Below, one piece after another: positions 8,265-19,579 of a DNA stretch of 64,000 nucleotides. The translations under genes were made by a program, and so were the position numbers. This DNA is from Lederbergia citrisecunda (GTDB lineage Bacteria; Bacillota; Bacilli; Bacillales; Bacillaceae_C), in assembly GCF_018343695.1 (NCBI RefSeq), contig NZ_JAGYPJ010000001.1, forward strand, positions 1,685,001-1,749,000, read 5' to 3'. A model generated the notes under the pieces. It was given only the letters and a program-made list of their open reading frames with translations. It made no database searches and had not been told where the DNA came from. Each line of letters opens with the position of its first letter. Positions within the stretch are counted from its first letter, which is position 1.

Positions 8265-10085
8265 TTACAAAGATTTACGAAGTTCAATGATTTCTTTTGC
8301 TATTTCAACTGCTTTTGCGAAATCGTTTTTTCGTTCAGCTGCCTTTTGTTCAGCTTGCTTTTCCTTTATCATTAACAACTTAGGGTGTTTCAACACGTGA
8401 CTAACGTAATCATTTAATTCTTTTTCACTATATTCATGATTTATTGCCAACATTTCAATTTCGGATACAATGGCCCGAAGTTTTTTATCCGGTAAATAAT
8501 TTAAGAAAAGACTTGGATCAGGACTTTTCCCCTCTTCGTAATACCCAAATAAATATGTTAGTATTGCTTGATGTTCATCTATATGGAAGGTGGTGTCACC
8601 TAACATCTCCATAATACGATATGCCAGATCTTCGTCGCGGAGCATTCTGGCTAGTAATTGTCGCTCTGCTACTAAATGAGCTGCTAACGGCTTATGGGCC
8701 GTCTTTGGTTGAGGAATATTTTGTTGATTGATGTTTTTTTGATCGATGTTTTTCTGTTGCTTTTTTTCCCTCGTTACATTCATCTGTGATTGCTGTTCAA
8801 CGAGAGCTTCAAGTGACAAAGAAAATTCATCCGATAACTGCCGTAAGTATAATTCACGTTCTACGGCGTTTTCTAGCTTACCTATTTCTACCAATGCCTT
8901 TTCGATAAACCAGAGCTTTTCTCCTTCATTTTGGAGATTTTTCCCTTTGCGAAAATAGTGGAGCTTATATGCCATCCAAGTTTGCGCATTCCCTATTACA
9001 TGTTCACGGAATTTCTCTGGTCCGTATTTACGAATGTAGTCATCGGGATCTAGTTTGTCCGGCAATATAACTACGTTAATTTCGATCCCATAGTTTGCAA
9101 GCATTTGACCGGAGCGATATGCCGCTTCGGCACCTGCAGAATCAGAATCGAAACAAAGTGTAACTGAATTGGTCAATCTATTTAGCAGCTGAATATGTTT
9201 TTCAGTTAAAGCTGTCCCCATGACGGCAACGCAATTTTTTACTTCAGCAGAATCTGCAGAAATAACGTCAGCAAAACCTTCAAATAAAACGACATTTCCT
9301 TGTCTTCGAATATGGGCTCTAGCATTGTAGTAGTTATATAATAATGAGCTTTTATTAAAAAGGACTGTTTCAGGAGTATTTAAGTATTTAGGTTGGTTTT
9401 CTTCAGTCAATGCACGAGCAGAAAAGGCTACGATTCTTCCTTTTGAATCATGAAGTGGAAACATTAACCTATCGCGAAAACGGTCAAAATAAGACCCATC
9501 CTTTTCACGAATACTTAATAACCCGGCTTTTTCCATTAAATCATGCGTAAAACCACGGTTTTCTAAAAATTTGACGGCAAAATCCCATTCAGGCAAAGAA
9601 TAGCCAACTTTAAATTTTTGAATACTTTCTTTTGTAAAACCTCTTTTTAATAAGTAGTCGAGAGCTCTAGCCCCTTCATTCGTATTCATAAGCAAATGAT
9701 GATAAAATTTTGCTAGCAATTCATGGGCTTCTATGATTAAGGAGTGTTCTTTTGGAAGATGATGATGGATATTGTCTCTAGATACTTCGATATCGAGTTC
9801 TATATTTCCTCTTTTTGCTATTTTCTCAGCTGCTTCCTGAAAAGAAATTCCTTCAATATCCGTTACAAAGGTAAAAACATTACCTCCTGCCCCACAGCCA
9901 AAACAATGGAAGATCTGTTTATCAGTTGATACAGAAAACGATGGTGTGTTCTCTCCGTGAAAGGGACATAAACCAAAGTAATTTCGTCCTTGTTTTTTCA
10001 ACTGGACGTAGTCACTGATAACATCAACAATATCAACTGCTTGCTTGATTTCATTGATTTTCTCTTCAGGAATTCTAATTGCCAA
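8265..10085 (-). CDS. dnaG: DNA primase DnaG
   Basis: About 606 residues. The N-terminal CHC2 zinc finger (CPFHGENTPSFSV ... HCFGCGAGG) is followed by the Toprim catalytic core (VVLFEGFADVISA; CFDSDSAG) and a C-terminal helicase-binding region. Makes RNA primers for replication with DnaB-type helicase. The start is probably TTG 10085, giving MAIRIPEE, which lines up with known primases; ATG 10100 would add five odd residues. A Gln/Asn/Lys-rich linker near residue 440 contains a short repeated KNI/QNI unit, encoded around 8722-8760. Confidence 0.97.
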   Translation of the reverse strand: MAIRIPEEKINEIKQAVDIVDVISDYVQLKKQGRNYFGLCPFHGENTPSFSVSTDKQIFHCFGCGAGGNVFTFVTDIEGISFQEAAEKIAKRGNIELDIEVSRDNIHHHLPKEHSLIIEAHELLAKFYHHLLMNTNEGARALDYLLKRGFTKESIQKFKVGYSLPEWDFAVKFLENRGFTHDLMEKAGLLSIREKDGSYFDRFRDRLMFPLHDSKGRIVAFSARALTEENQPKYLNTPETVLFNKSSLLYNYYNARAHIRRQGNVVLFEGFADVISADSAEVKNCVAVMGTALTEKHIQLLNRLTNSVTLCFDSDSAGAEAAYRSGQMLANYGIEINVVILPDKLDPDDYIRKYGPEKFREHVIGNAQTWMAYKLHYFRKGKNLQNEGEKLWFIEKALVEIGKLENAVERELYLRQLSDEFSLSLEALVEQQSQMNVTREKKQQKNIDQKNINQQNIPQPKTAHKPLAAHLVAERQLLARMLRDEDLAYRIMEMLGDTTFHIDEHQAILTYLFGYYEEGKSPDPSLFLNYLPDKKLRAIVSEIEMLAINHEYSEKELNDYVSHVLKHPKLLMIKEKQAEQKAAERKNDFAKAVEIAKEIIELRKSL

Positions 10086-10138
10086 AAAAAACATCCCCAT
10101 TTATTAAATCTAACTTATATAATATTCGACACTAATAT

Positions 10139-10594
10139 TTAAACTCCTTCAAATTTCGACAATAATCTTCGTAAATTTTTTTCAAAGTTGCAACGGTCTT
10201 GTGAAGTAAATCGTTTCGGACCTTTACCATAATGTCCGCGCTCTCTTTCCTTAGCGGCAAGATAACGAAAATCAAGTGCTGTCTGAATGGATTCTTCCTT
10301 ATATTCAGATCCCCTATGCGAAAGGGCATAAACTCCTTTTGCTAAGGCTAGACTAGCAAGACCGATATCTTGAGTTATGAGTACATCTTCACGCTTAATG
10401 TGATTCAGGATATACATATCCGCAGAATCCTTTCCAGGATCTACAAAAATCCATTCACCGCTTTTCCCCTCCTGATTCGATATATGATCATAAGAAGCGA
10501 TGAAATACACGTGCAACTCAAACTCTTTGGCAATTAAAGCAATTTCGGATTTTACAGGACATGCATCCGCATCTACGTAAATAGTGGTCGTCAT
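10139..10594 (-). CDS. yqxD: UPF0178 (DUF188) family protein YqxD/YaiI
   Basis: 151 residues. The N-terminal signature VDADACPVK and the later motifs DSADMYILNHIK, TQDIGLASLALAKG and HRG identify the DUF188/YaiI family, which has a PIN-like fold with conserved acidic residues. Activity has not been firmly established. It is 53 bases upstream of the dnaG start on the same strand, as in B. subtilis (yqxD-dnaG-sigA). Confidence 0.9.
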   Translation of the reverse strand: MTTTIYVDADACPVKSEIALIAKEFELHVYFIASYDHISNQEGKSGEWIFVDPGKDSADMYILNHIKREDVLITQDIGLASLALAKGVYALSHRGSEYKEESIQTALDFRYLAAKERERGHYGKGPKRFTSQDRCNFEKNLRRLLSKFEGV

Positions 10595-10840
10595 GCGGTT
10601 ATTATTAATAATTCTACATCACTCCTGTGATTCCTTCTTACTTTGGAAAGTCTTTAAGGAATCATGTCGTTTTTTCTCGTATCTCATTTTTATGCTGAAC
10701 ACAATAATTAGTTTATTCCTGAAATAACAAGTCTAAACCTTTTTTTATATTTTTCAAACACAATTTTTTATTATATCTTATCTTTGCGTTTTTTTCCATT
10801 ATAAAATAGTAAAAACACAACAAAAAGTTGTGCCTTTACC
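10595..10840. other. Upstream region of yqxD, no gene seen
   Basis: AT-rich non-coding DNA between the yqxD start and the repeat at 10841. It should hold the promoter of the yqxD-dnaG-sigA operon, but I could not pick a convincing -35/-10 pair by eye. No open frame of substance on either strand. Confidence 0.5.
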
Positions 10841-11044
10841 TTTGTCTTCTGCTTTCAGCGCCATTCAACTACAAACTTGTTGTCCTTTTCCCTTGCGAAA
10901 AGCCAGCATCTGCTCGTATCTCGCCGTGTTTCCTTTATCTCAGTAAAAGTCCAGATAAGATACGTCTACTACCACGTACTATTGCAATACGGACGTACCC
11001 ATATCTTATAAGTCTGTTCGTTGATGGACAGGCTCTTACGCTTT
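10841..11044. repeat. Family 2 palindromic intergenic repeat, long variant
   Basis: Shares about 100 bases with the copy at 12556-12706: CTTTCAGCGCC, TTGTCCTTTTCCCT, TCGCCGTGTTTCCTTTATCT and the far end GTTGATGGACAGGCTCTTACGCTTT. It is longer in the middle. The far end overlaps the last two codons and stop of yqfL (11036-11044), so the repeat appears to supply that gene's end. Confidence 0.75.
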
Positions 11045-11848
11045 AGTCCTTTGCATGCAATTAATGATAATATTGGCAGTTTCCTCCACTGCTTTATTCG
11101 TCACATCAATAACTTTGCAATTCAATTTATTGGCTATCGTATCAAAATATTCAATTTCTCGTTTTATTCGTTCGATATTGGCATAGCTTGCCTTGTCATC
11201 CAGCCCTAAAGATATGAGTCTTTCTCTTCGAATATGATTTAATTTTTCAGGGCTGATTTTTAGACCGATACATCTTTTAGGATCTACTTTGAATAATTCT
11301 TCTGGCGGATCAATTTCCGGAACTACCGGGACGTTCGCAACTTTATAACTTTTTAAGGCAAGATATTGTGATAAAGGCGTTTTCGAAGTTCGTGAAACTC
11401 CTATTAAAATAATGTCTGCTCTAAGAAGTCCTCTAGGATCACGGCCGTCATCGTATTTTACTGCAAATTCAATAGCCTCAACCCGTTTAAAATAATCTTC
11501 ATCTAGCTTTCTTACTAACCCTGGTTTATTTAGCGGTGCATTTTCAAACGTCTTCTCAAAGGTATCCATAAGAGGGCCCATGATGTCTATGCCGTTAATA
11601 TTATGCAATTCAGTCATGGTTTTCATATAGTCTCTTATTTCAGGTTTTACTAATGTATAAACAATCATTCCGTGATCTTTCTTAGCTGACGTAATAATTT
11701 CGTCAATATGACTCCACTCTTCCACGTACGGAATACGCTTTATAACGGCATTAGATCCATTAAATTGGCTAATGGCCGCTTTCGTTACAAGCTCGGCGGT
11801 CTCTCCAACGGAGTCAGAGACTACATAAATTATAGGTTCTGCCATCAT
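11036..11848 (-). CDS. yqfL: Pyruvate,water/phosphate dikinase regulatory protein family (DUF299), YqfL
   Basis: 270 residues. The N-terminus [14 protein letters not shown] and the P-loop-like [11 protein letters not shown] near residue 150 are hallmarks of DUF299 bifunctional kinase/phosphorylases. In B. subtilis YqfL is known mainly as a modulator of CcpN-dependent repression of gluconeogenic genes. It starts 17 bases after the ccpN stop, with AAAGGA before the ATG pair, so the two are co-transcribed. The last two codons and the stop lie in a repeat element. Confidence 0.92.
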   Translation of the reverse strand: MMAEPIIYVVSDSVGETAELVTKAAISQFNGSNAVIKRIPYVEEWSHIDEIITSAKKDHGMIVYTLVKPEIRDYMKTMTELHNINGIDIMGPLMDTFEKTFENAPLNKPGLVRKLDEDYFKRVEAIEFAVKYDDGRDPRGLLRADIILIGVSRTSKTPLSQYLALKSYKVANVPVVPEIDPPEELFKVDPKRCIGLKISPEKLNHIRRERLISLGLDDKASYANIERIKREIEYFDTIANKLNCKVIDVTNKAVEETANIIINCMQRTKA

Positions 11849-11865
11849 TATATCCTTTCTCTAAT

Positions 11866-12501
11866 TTATACGCCCGTCTCAGCTAATTCCACAAGGACTC
11901 TTGTAATATTTGTTTTTGTAATTCTTCCAACTACTTCAAATCCATTAATAGTTTTATTCACGACTGGAATAGCATCAATTTGTGTTTTTATTAATTTTTC
12001 TGCAACCTCAATAAGTAAATCACTTTTTTGACACATCGTTATATTCGGCATTCTTGTCATAATAATATTCACCGGAATCGTTGTCAGCTTCTGTTGACCA
12101 ATACTAGCCCTTAATAAATCTTTACGTGACAAAACTCCAACCAGATGAGCCTTCGCATCAGTGACAAAGAGTGTCCCAACATCCTCAGAAAAAACTGTAA
12201 CGATGGCATCATAAACAGACACATTTTCATTTATAACAACAGGTGTCGATTCATGACCGTCAACTAGCATTTTTTTTAACTTTTCTGCGAGTAACTGATT
12301 GCTCGTTTTTCCTGTGTAAAAATAACCCACTCTAGGTCTGGCATCAAGAAAACCCGTCATCGTTAAAATGGCCAAGTCAGGTCTTAAGGTAGCTCGGGTT
12401 AAATCAAGTTTTTCTGCAATGCTTTCACCAGTAATCGGTCCGAAATCTTTGACAATTTGTAATATTTTATCCTGTCTATGACTTAATTCGATTGTACTCA
12501 C
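11866..12501 (-). CDS. ccpN: Transcriptional repressor CcpN (control catabolite protein of gluconeogenesis)
   Basis: 211 residues: N-terminal winged helix (STIELSHRQDKILQIVKDFG, with RATLRPDLAIL as recognition region), then two CBS domains that sense nucleotide state. CcpN represses gapB and pckA in glycolytic growth in B. subtilis. The frame stays open upstream to 12579, but that part is read from a repeat; alignment with known CcpN points to GTG 12501 (preceded by another GTG). No strong ribosome-binding site is visible there, only GGTGG-like sequence. Paired with yqfL. Confidence 0.9.
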   Translation of the reverse strand: MSTIELSHRQDKILQIVKDFGPITGESIAEKLDLTRATLRPDLAILTMTGFLDARPRVGYFYTGKTSNQLLAEKLKKMLVDGHESTPVVINENVSVYDAIVTVFSEDVGTLFVTDAKAHLVGVLSRKDLLRASIGQQKLTTIPVNIIMTRMPNITMCQKSDLLIEVAEKLIKTQIDAIPVVNKTINGFEVVGRITKTNITRVLVELAETGV

Positions 12502-12555
12502 CACCAATATGGAACCGGACTTGGGCTTATCAAGAAGCACAAGTCCTTTTCTTAA

Positions 12556-12706
12556 TTGTCTAGCTCCAGCGCCTATCAACTAGCAAACTTCCTGTCCTTT
12601 TCCCTACGATAAGTCAACATCGACTCGTCTCTCGTCGTGTTTCCTTTATCTCAGTCAAAGGACGTGAAGTTGGTACGTTGATGAACGAGGCGCTTCCGCT
12701 TTTCTT
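12556..12706. repeat. Family 2 palindromic intergenic repeat, best copy
   Basis: Runs from TTGTCTAGCTCCAGCGCCT to AGGCGCTTCCGCTTTTCTTT. The ends are inverted copies (AGCGCCTATCAAC / GTTGATGAACGAGGCGCT) and inner pairs continue (AACTTCC with GAAGTT; GTCCTTT with AAAGGAC), so the whole element can fold as one long imperfect hairpin. It starts two bases after the glyS stop and ends near the ccpN start. No coding capacity. Confidence 0.85.
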
Positions 12707-12707
12707 T

Positions 12708-14765
12708 CTACTTTACAACAATTACATTCACGGATGCGTATGCTCCAATTATTTTTGCCAGTTCACTCATTAGAGCTAGGCGATTCCGTTTTATCTCTTC
12801 TTGGTCAGCCATTACCATTGTATGATCAAAATAAGCTGAAATGGCAGTTTCCAATGATGAGATTGCATCAAAACGTTCGCTACTTGATATAGTTGATTCA
12901 AAAATCTCTTTTAACTGTTTCCACTGTTCATTTAGATTTACTTCATAATCATTTTCAAATAAATCTGGATTGACTTGGACGCCTAATTCTGCTTTTCCAG
13001 CAATATTCAATACTCGTGAAAGTGACTCAATCGTTCCTTTAAATGAAGGTTGATCTTTTCTTTCCTGCAATGTTTCAGCACGATCAACAATATCCTTCAC
13101 ACTATTAAAGTCCCCACCTAATACCGCCTCGATAAGATCATAGCGGATTTCTTTTTCTTCAAGTAAGTGTTGGATCCTTAATTTGAAAAAGGCTTTTAGT
13201 TGCTGATAAAGCTCATCATTATGATCACCTTTTTCAACAACAATTACTTTTTTCAATAATTCACTAAGTGAGATGTTCCATTCATTTTCAAGTAATATTT
13301 GAATAATACCTGCAGCTTGTCTTCTCAATGCATAAGGGTCTTGTGAACCAGTTGGAATTAATCCTATAGCAAAGGATGAGACGATGGAATCTAGCTTATC
13401 AGCCATGCTTATAATGGATCCAATAGTTGTTTGCGGAACACTATCTTCAGCATGTCTTGGCTTGTAATGCTCGTAAATCGCTTTAGCTACTCCTGGAAGC
13501 TCTCCTTGTTGCAGAGCATATTTTTCTCCCATTACACCTTGTAATTCTGGAAATTCATTAACCATATTACTAACGAGATCAAATTTACAAATTTCAGCTG
13601 CGCGATCTGCCAGTTTCAATTCTTGATCCGTTAAGCTCACCATTCGCCCAATCTCTTCAGTAATATTTCTTATTCTTTTTACTTTTTCAGCCAATGTTCC
13701 AATTTTCTCATGGTATATGATCGATTCTAATTTTTTCAAATTATGCTCCATCGGAACTTTCTGATCTTCTTGATAAAAGAAATCAGCATCAGATAACCTT
13801 GCCCTTAACACTTTTTCATTTCCCTTCGCCACTGTTTCAATATGACGATGGTCCCCATTTCTTACAGCCACGAAATATGGAAGTAAATTTCCGTTTTTAT
13901 TTTTCACCGGAAAATAGCGCTGATGTGATTTCATCGAAGTAATAAGAACTTCTTCTGGAAGTTTTAAAAACTCTCTGTTAAAAGTCCCGAAAAATACCGT
14001 CGGGTATTCAACTAGATTGGTTACTTCCTCTAAGAGATCTTCGTCTACAGGGATGATCCAATCTTGTTCTTCCTCAAGTCTTTTGATCTGCTCTAGGATG
14101 GCTTCTTTCCTTTCGTCATAATCGACAAGTACATACTGGCCAAGCAGCACTTTTTCGTAATCAATCGGGGCAAGCAACGGGATTGGTTCACCTAGAAATC
14201 GATGTCCTTGAGTAACATTGCTTGCTTGGACTCCAGCGATTTCAATTGAAACTGTTTCATTACCAAATAATGCTACAAGCCATCTTATCGGTCTTAAGAA
14301 ACGTAAACTTTGACTGCCCCAGCGCATACTATTTGGAAAATGGAGGGAAGAAATTACGCTTGAAAGCTGTGGAAGCAATTTAATCGTTGCTTCACCTTTA
14401 ATAAATTTATTTGCGTGTGCATATTCCACGCCTTTTATTTCCTTAAAGTAAATATCATCTACTGTTATTCCATTGGACTTCGTAAATCCTAAAGCCGACT
14501 TTGACCAATTCCCCTCATTGTCAAAGAGAATTTTTTTTGCTGGCCCCTTCACTTCTTCTTCTGTATCGCTTTGTGAAGTTGCTACTTCCTTCACCACGAT
14601 AGCCAATCTTCTAGGAGTTGAAAATAATTTCATTTCAGTAAAACTAAGCTTATTGTCTTGAAACCAACTTTCAAGTTTTTCACTTAATTCACGAATAGCA
14701 TTATTAACAAATCGTGCTGGCATCTCTTCTATACCGATCTCTAATAATAAATCTCGATTACTCAT
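12708..14765 (-). CDS. glyS: Glycyl-tRNA synthetase beta subunit
   Basis: 685 residues, full length for the bacterial tetrameric (alpha2beta2) enzyme. N-terminal [15 protein letters not shown] and FSTPRRLAI are family signatures; the HD-like and anticodon-binding C-terminal parts ([24 protein letters not shown]) are intact. Charges tRNA-Gly together with GlyQ, whose stop it overlaps by eight bases. The stop codon touches the repeat at 12556-12706. Confidence 0.97.
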   Translation of the reverse strand: MSNRDLLLEIGIEEMPARFVNNAIRELSEKLESWFQDNKLSFTEMKLFSTPRRLAIVVKEVATSQSDTEEEVKGPAKKILFDNEGNWSKSALGFTKSNGITVDDIYFKEIKGVEYAHANKFIKGEATIKLLPQLSSVISSLHFPNSMRWGSQSLRFLRPIRWLVALFGNETVSIEIAGVQASNVTQGHRFLGEPIPLLAPIDYEKVLLGQYVLVDYDERKEAILEQIKRLEEEQDWIIPVDEDLLEEVTNLVEYPTVFFGTFNREFLKLPEEVLITSMKSHQRYFPVKNKNGNLLPYFVAVRNGDHRHIETVAKGNEKVLRARLSDADFFYQEDQKVPMEHNLKKLESIIYHEKIGTLAEKVKRIRNITEEIGRMVSLTDQELKLADRAAEICKFDLVSNMVNEFPELQGVMGEKYALQQGELPGVAKAIYEHYKPRHAEDSVPQTTIGSIISMADKLDSIVSSFAIGLIPTGSQDPYALRRQAAGIIQILLENEWNISLSELLKKVIVVEKGDHNDELYQQLKAFFKLRIQHLLEEKEIRYDLIEAVLGGDFNSVKDIVDRAETLQERKDQPSFKGTIESLSRVLNIAGKAELGVQVNPDLFENDYEVNLNEQWKQLKEIFESTISSSERFDAISSLETAISAYFDHTMVMADQEEIKRNRLALMSELAKIIGAYASVNVIVVK

Positions 14766-15657
14766 TTTCGGAGGTCTCCTCCTTTTTTGTATGATTTAAT
14801 ATTGGGAATCCAAGTTTTTCCCGTTCCTCGTAAAATGTTTTAGCCACTTGTCTAGCCATACTTCTCATTTTGCCAATATAAGCTGTTCGCTCTGTGACTG
14901 AGATCGCACCTTTAGCATCTAAAAGATTAAATACATGTGAGCATTTTAAAATATAATCATACGCAGGGTGAACAAGACCTAAATCCATTTGTTTTTTTGC
15001 CTCTTCTTCGTACGTATGAAAAAGGTTGAAAAGCATTTCTTGATTTGAAGTTTCAAAAGCATATTTTGAATGTTCATATTCTGGTTGATAAAAAATATCT
15101 CTTACTGTAAACCCATTTGTCCATTCCAAATCAAATACGTTTTCTTTTTCTTGGATATAAGATGCGAGCCTCTCAATTCCATATGTTAATTCAACTGAAA
15201 CTGGTTTACATTCAAGCCCGCCTACTTGCTGGAAGTACGTAAATTGTGTAACCTCCATCCCGTCCAACCAAACTTCCCAGCCAAGCCCAGCACATCCAAG
15301 TGACGGATTCTCCCAGTTATCCTCAACGAAACGAATATCATGCTCTAAAGGATCAATACCAAGCGCTTTTAAGGAATCCAAATAGATTTCTTGAATATTG
15401 TCTGGAGAAGGCTTCATAATGACTTGAAATTGGTGGTGTTGGTATAATCGATTTGGATTTTCTCCGTATCGACCATCTGCTGGTCGTCTAGATGGTTCTA
15501 CGTAAGCTACATTCCAAGGCTCCGGTCCAATTGCTCGTAAAAAAGTATAAGGGCTCATAGTACCAGCACCTTTTTCCACATCATATGCCTGCATTAATAT
15601 ACAACCATATTCAGACCAGTGCTTTTGTAATGCTAAAATCATTTCCTGTATATTCAT
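14758..15657 (-). CDS. glyQ: Glycyl-tRNA synthetase alpha subunit
   Basis: 299 residues, typical length. Class II catalytic-core motifs are visible: [34 protein letters not shown] (motif 2) and [13 protein letters not shown] (motif 3). Forms the catalytic half of the alpha2beta2 glycyl-tRNA synthetase with GlyS. AGGAAGAGT precedes the ATG. Expression is controlled by the T-box leader immediately upstream. Confidence 0.97.
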   Translation of the reverse strand: MNIQEMILALQKHWSEYGCILMQAYDVEKGAGTMSPYTFLRAIGPEPWNVAYVEPSRRPADGRYGENPNRLYQHHQFQVIMKPSPDNIQEIYLDSLKALGIDPLEHDIRFVEDNWENPSLGCAGLGWEVWLDGMEVTQFTYFQQVGGLECKPVSVELTYGIERLASYIQEKENVFDLEWTNGFTVRDIFYQPEYEHSKYAFETSNQEMLFNLFHTYEEEAKKQMDLGLVHPAYDYILKCSHVFNLLDAKGAISVTERTAYIGKMRSMARQVAKTFYEEREKLGFPILNHTKKEETSENE

Positions 15658-15683
15658 ATTACTCTTCCTTTCTCATCAAAATA

Positions 15684-15895
15684 AAAAACTCTCGTCCCTA
15701 TGCCTCATAATAAGCATAGGGACGAGAGTTAACCCGCGGTTCCACCCTATTTGCCGCAACTAAACGGCCATCTTTCAATAAAGTTGCTCCAGAATGCCTT
15801 CATTAATGTCCATAACCCGGCTCACACTGTCCCGGATTCGCTTAATTAAGGAGTGTCATTAATTACTTCTTTCTTTCTCTGCAACAAAATATTAA
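15684..15895 (-). promoter_or_regulatory. Glycyl T-box leader of glyQS
   Basis: On the minus strand the T-box sequence AGGGTGGAACCGCGGGTT (15731-15748) is followed by a strong terminator (arms AACTCTCGTCCCTATGC / GCATAGGGACGAGAGTT, 15684-15731, then TTTTTTATTTT). The antiterminator and terminator share the CCGCGGGTTAACTCTC region. The upstream stem I region holds GAAGGCATTC, where GGC is the likely glycine specifier codon (inference). Uncharged tRNA-Gly would permit read-through into glyQS. The interval 15658-15951 contains nothing else. Confidence 0.93.
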
Positions 15896-15951
15896 ATTAT
15901 TCTTATACAAAAAATAGCTGATATTAGTCAAATTGTCAAATGCCTTTTCAT

Positions 15952-16704
15952 TTATAATTGATCTTTTAACTTATCAAGTTGATCAAGAAATCGTTTTGAT
16001 TTCAAATTTAGTCCAGAATACTCATCATAATAAAGTGAAATGACATCTTTTAATTCTTTTTTTGTTTCAGGCTTAACAGAAATGGAGCCGAGTCGATGGA
16101 TATCAAAAAAGTAAAATATACGGAGCAGCTTTACGGTAGTTTGTGATAATGGAAAGAAATGAGGATCCTTTTCGAAACAATGATGACAGATCAATCCATT
16201 TTCTTTGATGGAGAAACCAAATTGAGCCTCTGTATTTCCACACACGGCACATTGATTCATTTCTGGATAAAAACCTAAGACATTGAGCATTTTCATCTCA
16301 AAAATATTCGTTACAATATCAGGATCATTATCATCATTAATGTATTGCAGAGTTTGCTGCAATAATTCAAATAAAAAAGGATTACGCTCTTTCTCACCCG
16401 TTGCTTTATCGATTAAATCAACGATATAAGTTGCATAAGCTGTTTTAAAAATATCCTCCCTAATCGCTCTAAGTGAAGAAATTAATTCTGCCTGCTGCAT
16501 CGCTCCAATCCCACGATTTCCATAAATCATAAAATATCCATATGTAAAAAGCTGGGTAGGACCAGCAAGGCGGCTATTGGTTTTCTTTGCGCCCCTTGCC
16601 ATTCCTGCAATTTTCCCAGCTTCTCGTGTATAAATTGTCACTATTTTATTGGATTCACCATAATCAATCGTTCTAATGACTATTCCTTCGTATTTTTCCA
16701 CCAT
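15952..16704 (-). CDS. recO: DNA repair protein RecO
   Basis: 250 residues. N-terminal OB fold ([21 protein letters not shown], then the GxARGAKK stretch), a helical middle and a four-cysteine zinc site (CAVCGN ... CHHC, about residues 148-172). RecO binds single-stranded DNA and SSB and helps load RecA with RecR and RecF. Follows yqzL and era on the same strand, the conserved order. Confidence 0.96.
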   Translation of the reverse strand: MVEKYEGIVIRTIDYGESNKIVTIYTREAGKIAGMARGAKKTNSRLAGPTQLFTYGYFMIYGNRGIGAMQQAELISSLRAIREDIFKTAYATYIVDLIDKATGEKERNPFLFELLQQTLQYINDDNDPDIVTNIFEMKMLNVLGFYPEMNQCAVCGNTEAQFGFSIKENGLICHHCFEKDPHFFPLSQTTVKLLRIFYFFDIHRLGSISVKPETKKELKDVISLYYDEYSGLNLKSKRFLDQLDKLKDQL

Positions 16705-16747
16705 ATATTCATTTCCCCTTTCGAATCTGGGGCAGAAAAATAAGATC

Positions 16748-16891
16748 TTATGTTACTGGGTAATCTATTTCATCCGAATTTTCCATATGCGGCAGAATAT
16801 TTATATGCTCTTCTTTTTCAAGTTCCTTTAGAAGCAAGTACGTATCAACATTACCTGTCTCTTTAAAAACTTTCCACGTGAACTCATACAT
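16748..16891 (-). CDS. yqzL: YqzL family small protein
   Basis: A 47-residue frame starting [20 protein letters not shown] and ending DYPVT, with ATG at 16891 after AAGGCGGG. It matches YqzL of B. subtilis in its start, its [16 protein letters not shown] pattern, its size and its position between era and recO. Conserved in bacilli; function unknown. Confidence 0.88.
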   Translation of the reverse strand: MYEFTWKVFKETGNVDTYLLLKELEKEEHINILPHMENSDEIDYPVT

Positions 16892-17005
16892 GTAAATCCC
16901 GCCTTTCAAAGTAGTTAAATCTTACTCATATTTTTTCACTAAAACTTGAGGTAATACTAAATAAAATTTGTTAAAGTAACCAATCATATTTTTTAGAATA
17001 TGACC

Positions 17006-18347
<1,342 letters not shown>

Positions 18348-18485
18348 TTACTACATTTTCCCATAAAAAAGTGAAGTTCAGCATAAATTTTTTCAAAATT
18401 ATAATTTTTAATCATCATGTAACAATGACTGTGCAATTATTTTAACTTACCAATCGAACAAGTTCAAATTAGTGAACGTCAAAAA

Positions 18486-18513
18486 ATAAAAGCTACCTCT
18501 GGGCAGCTTTTAT
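18486..18513 (-). terminator. Intrinsic terminator downstream of dgkA
   Basis: Arms TAAAAGCT.CC / GG.AGCTTTTA with a short loop; on the minus strand the stem runs into ATTTTTTG. It lies about 220 bases past dgkA, beyond the repeat, and so would end the pgpH-ybeY-dgkA transcript before cdd. The interval 18321-18485 holds no gene. Confidence 0.7.
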
Positions 18514-18540
18514 AAAGGCTAGTTTTAACCTGTATTTAGA

Positions 18541-18728
18541 TTTCAGCTCTAAGCGCTCACTTTCGCTGGCAGTTCAGAAGCCTCATTGGCTCTTGACTTG
18601 TTGTCCATCTTCAGCTCCTAGAGTCAAACGTTCGTACACCGCTAAATCTTAGCATCCGCTTATCCTATTTGTATGGTCTCCTGCTAACCATTTTTCCTTA
18701 GTAGTCACGTGCTTTCCGCTCTAATCAA
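18541..18728. repeat. Family 1 palindromic intergenic repeat, degenerate
   Basis: Left part AGCGCTCACTTTCGCTGGCAG and right part GGTCTCCTGCTAACC ... GTGCTTTCCGCTCTAATCAA correspond to the two ends of the copy at 51779-51906, with an extra divergent middle (about 18600-18660). Sits between dgkA and its terminator. Confidence 0.65.
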
Positions 18729-18735
18729 AGATTAA

Positions 18736-19119
18736 TCAAAAGAATAGCTTAATCATTTTTGGTCCCAATATGACTATACCAATAATAACCGACATAATGG
18801 CATACACGAGTACCGCGGCGGCAGCAAGATCCTTCGCTTGCTTTGCTAAAGGTTTGATTTCTTTAGTAGCAATGTCAACAGCCCGTTCGAGTGCTGAGTT
18901 TATGAGCTCTAGTGATAATACGCCAAATATAGAAATAATAATAAACAGCCATTCCATTTTGTCGATTTTTAAAATAAAAGATAGAGCACTAACAATGATG
19001 GCACAGATGATATGAACTTGAAAGTTTTTTTCAACTTTGGATGCATGGATAATTCCTTCAATTGCATATTTAAAGGCGCATGCAATACGATCGATTGAAA
19101 ATCCCCCTCTATCTCTCAA
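18736..19119 (-). CDS. dgkA: Undecaprenol/diacylglycerol kinase DgkA
   Basis: About 127 residues, three membrane helices. The signature ELINSALERAVDIAT (about residues 69-83) is the DgkA active-site region. The B. subtilis family member phosphorylates undecaprenol. The gene overlaps the ybeY end. TTG 19119 has GAAGG eight bases upstream; ATG 19125 would leave only two bases of spacing, so I prefer the TTG, without certainty. The frame open further upstream to 19197 is the ybeY region read in another frame. Confidence 0.9.
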   Translation of the reverse strand: MRDRGGFSIDRIACAFKYAIEGIIHASKVEKNFQVHIICAIIVSALSFILKIDKMEWLFIIISIFGVLSLELINSALERAVDIATKEIKPLAKQAKDLAAAAVLVYAIMSVIIGIVILGPKMIKLFF

Positions 19120-19579
19120 GGCCATAACCTTCAAGGAGTTCGTTTTGTCTCTTAAACATCTTTTTTTCATCAGCTTCTTCAATATGGTCATAGCCAAGTA
19201 AATGTAGAAAACCGTGAATTGTTAAAAATCCAAGTTCTCGAGTGAAGGAATGACCATATTCTATTGATTGTTCCTTTGCTTTATCAATAGAAATGATAAT
19301 GTCACCTAACATACGAGGCATATCACTTCCCTTAATTTCCAGTTCATCTTCACCTAGTTCTTCCATTGCAAAGGAAATAACATCTGTAGCATAATCCTTT
19401 CCCCTATATTCCTTATTTATTTTTTGAATTTCGTCGTTAGACACAATCATTATCGATAACTCAGTACCATCCTCAACTTTCTCTTCTTTTGCTGCATAGT
19501 TCAATAAATTTTTTATCAGATTGCTATCTGATTCAGTCAATTCGTTAGTTTCATCAATTAAATCAATTTGCAGTGTCAC
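19109..19579 (-). CDS. ybeY: Endoribonuclease / rRNA maturation factor YbeY
   Basis: 156 residues. The zinc-binding HGFLHLLGYDH motif near residue 120 is the UPF0054/YbeY signature. YbeY takes part in 16S rRNA 3'-end maturation and ribosome quality control. GTG start at 19579, seven bases after AAGGTG, overlapping the pgpH stop by 17 bases. Followed by the overlapping dgkA. Confidence 0.95.
   Translation of the reverse strand: MTLQIDLIDETNELTESDSNLIKNLLNYAAKEEKVEDGTELSIMIVSNDEIQKINKEYRGKDYATDVISFAMEELGEDELEIKGSDMPRMLGDIIISIDKAKEQSIEYGHSFTRELGFLTIHGFLHLLGYDHIEEADEKKMFKRQNELLEGYGLER

Noticed and set aside
10828-11046. A 72-codon plus-strand frame between yqxD and yqfL
   Set aside because: It lies in the family 2 repeat; low coding quality and overlaps yqfL's end.
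12502-12579. Upstream extension of CcpN (26 residues)
   Set aside because: Partly encoded by the repeat at 12556-12706 and absent from known CcpN proteins; GTG 12501 matches the family start.
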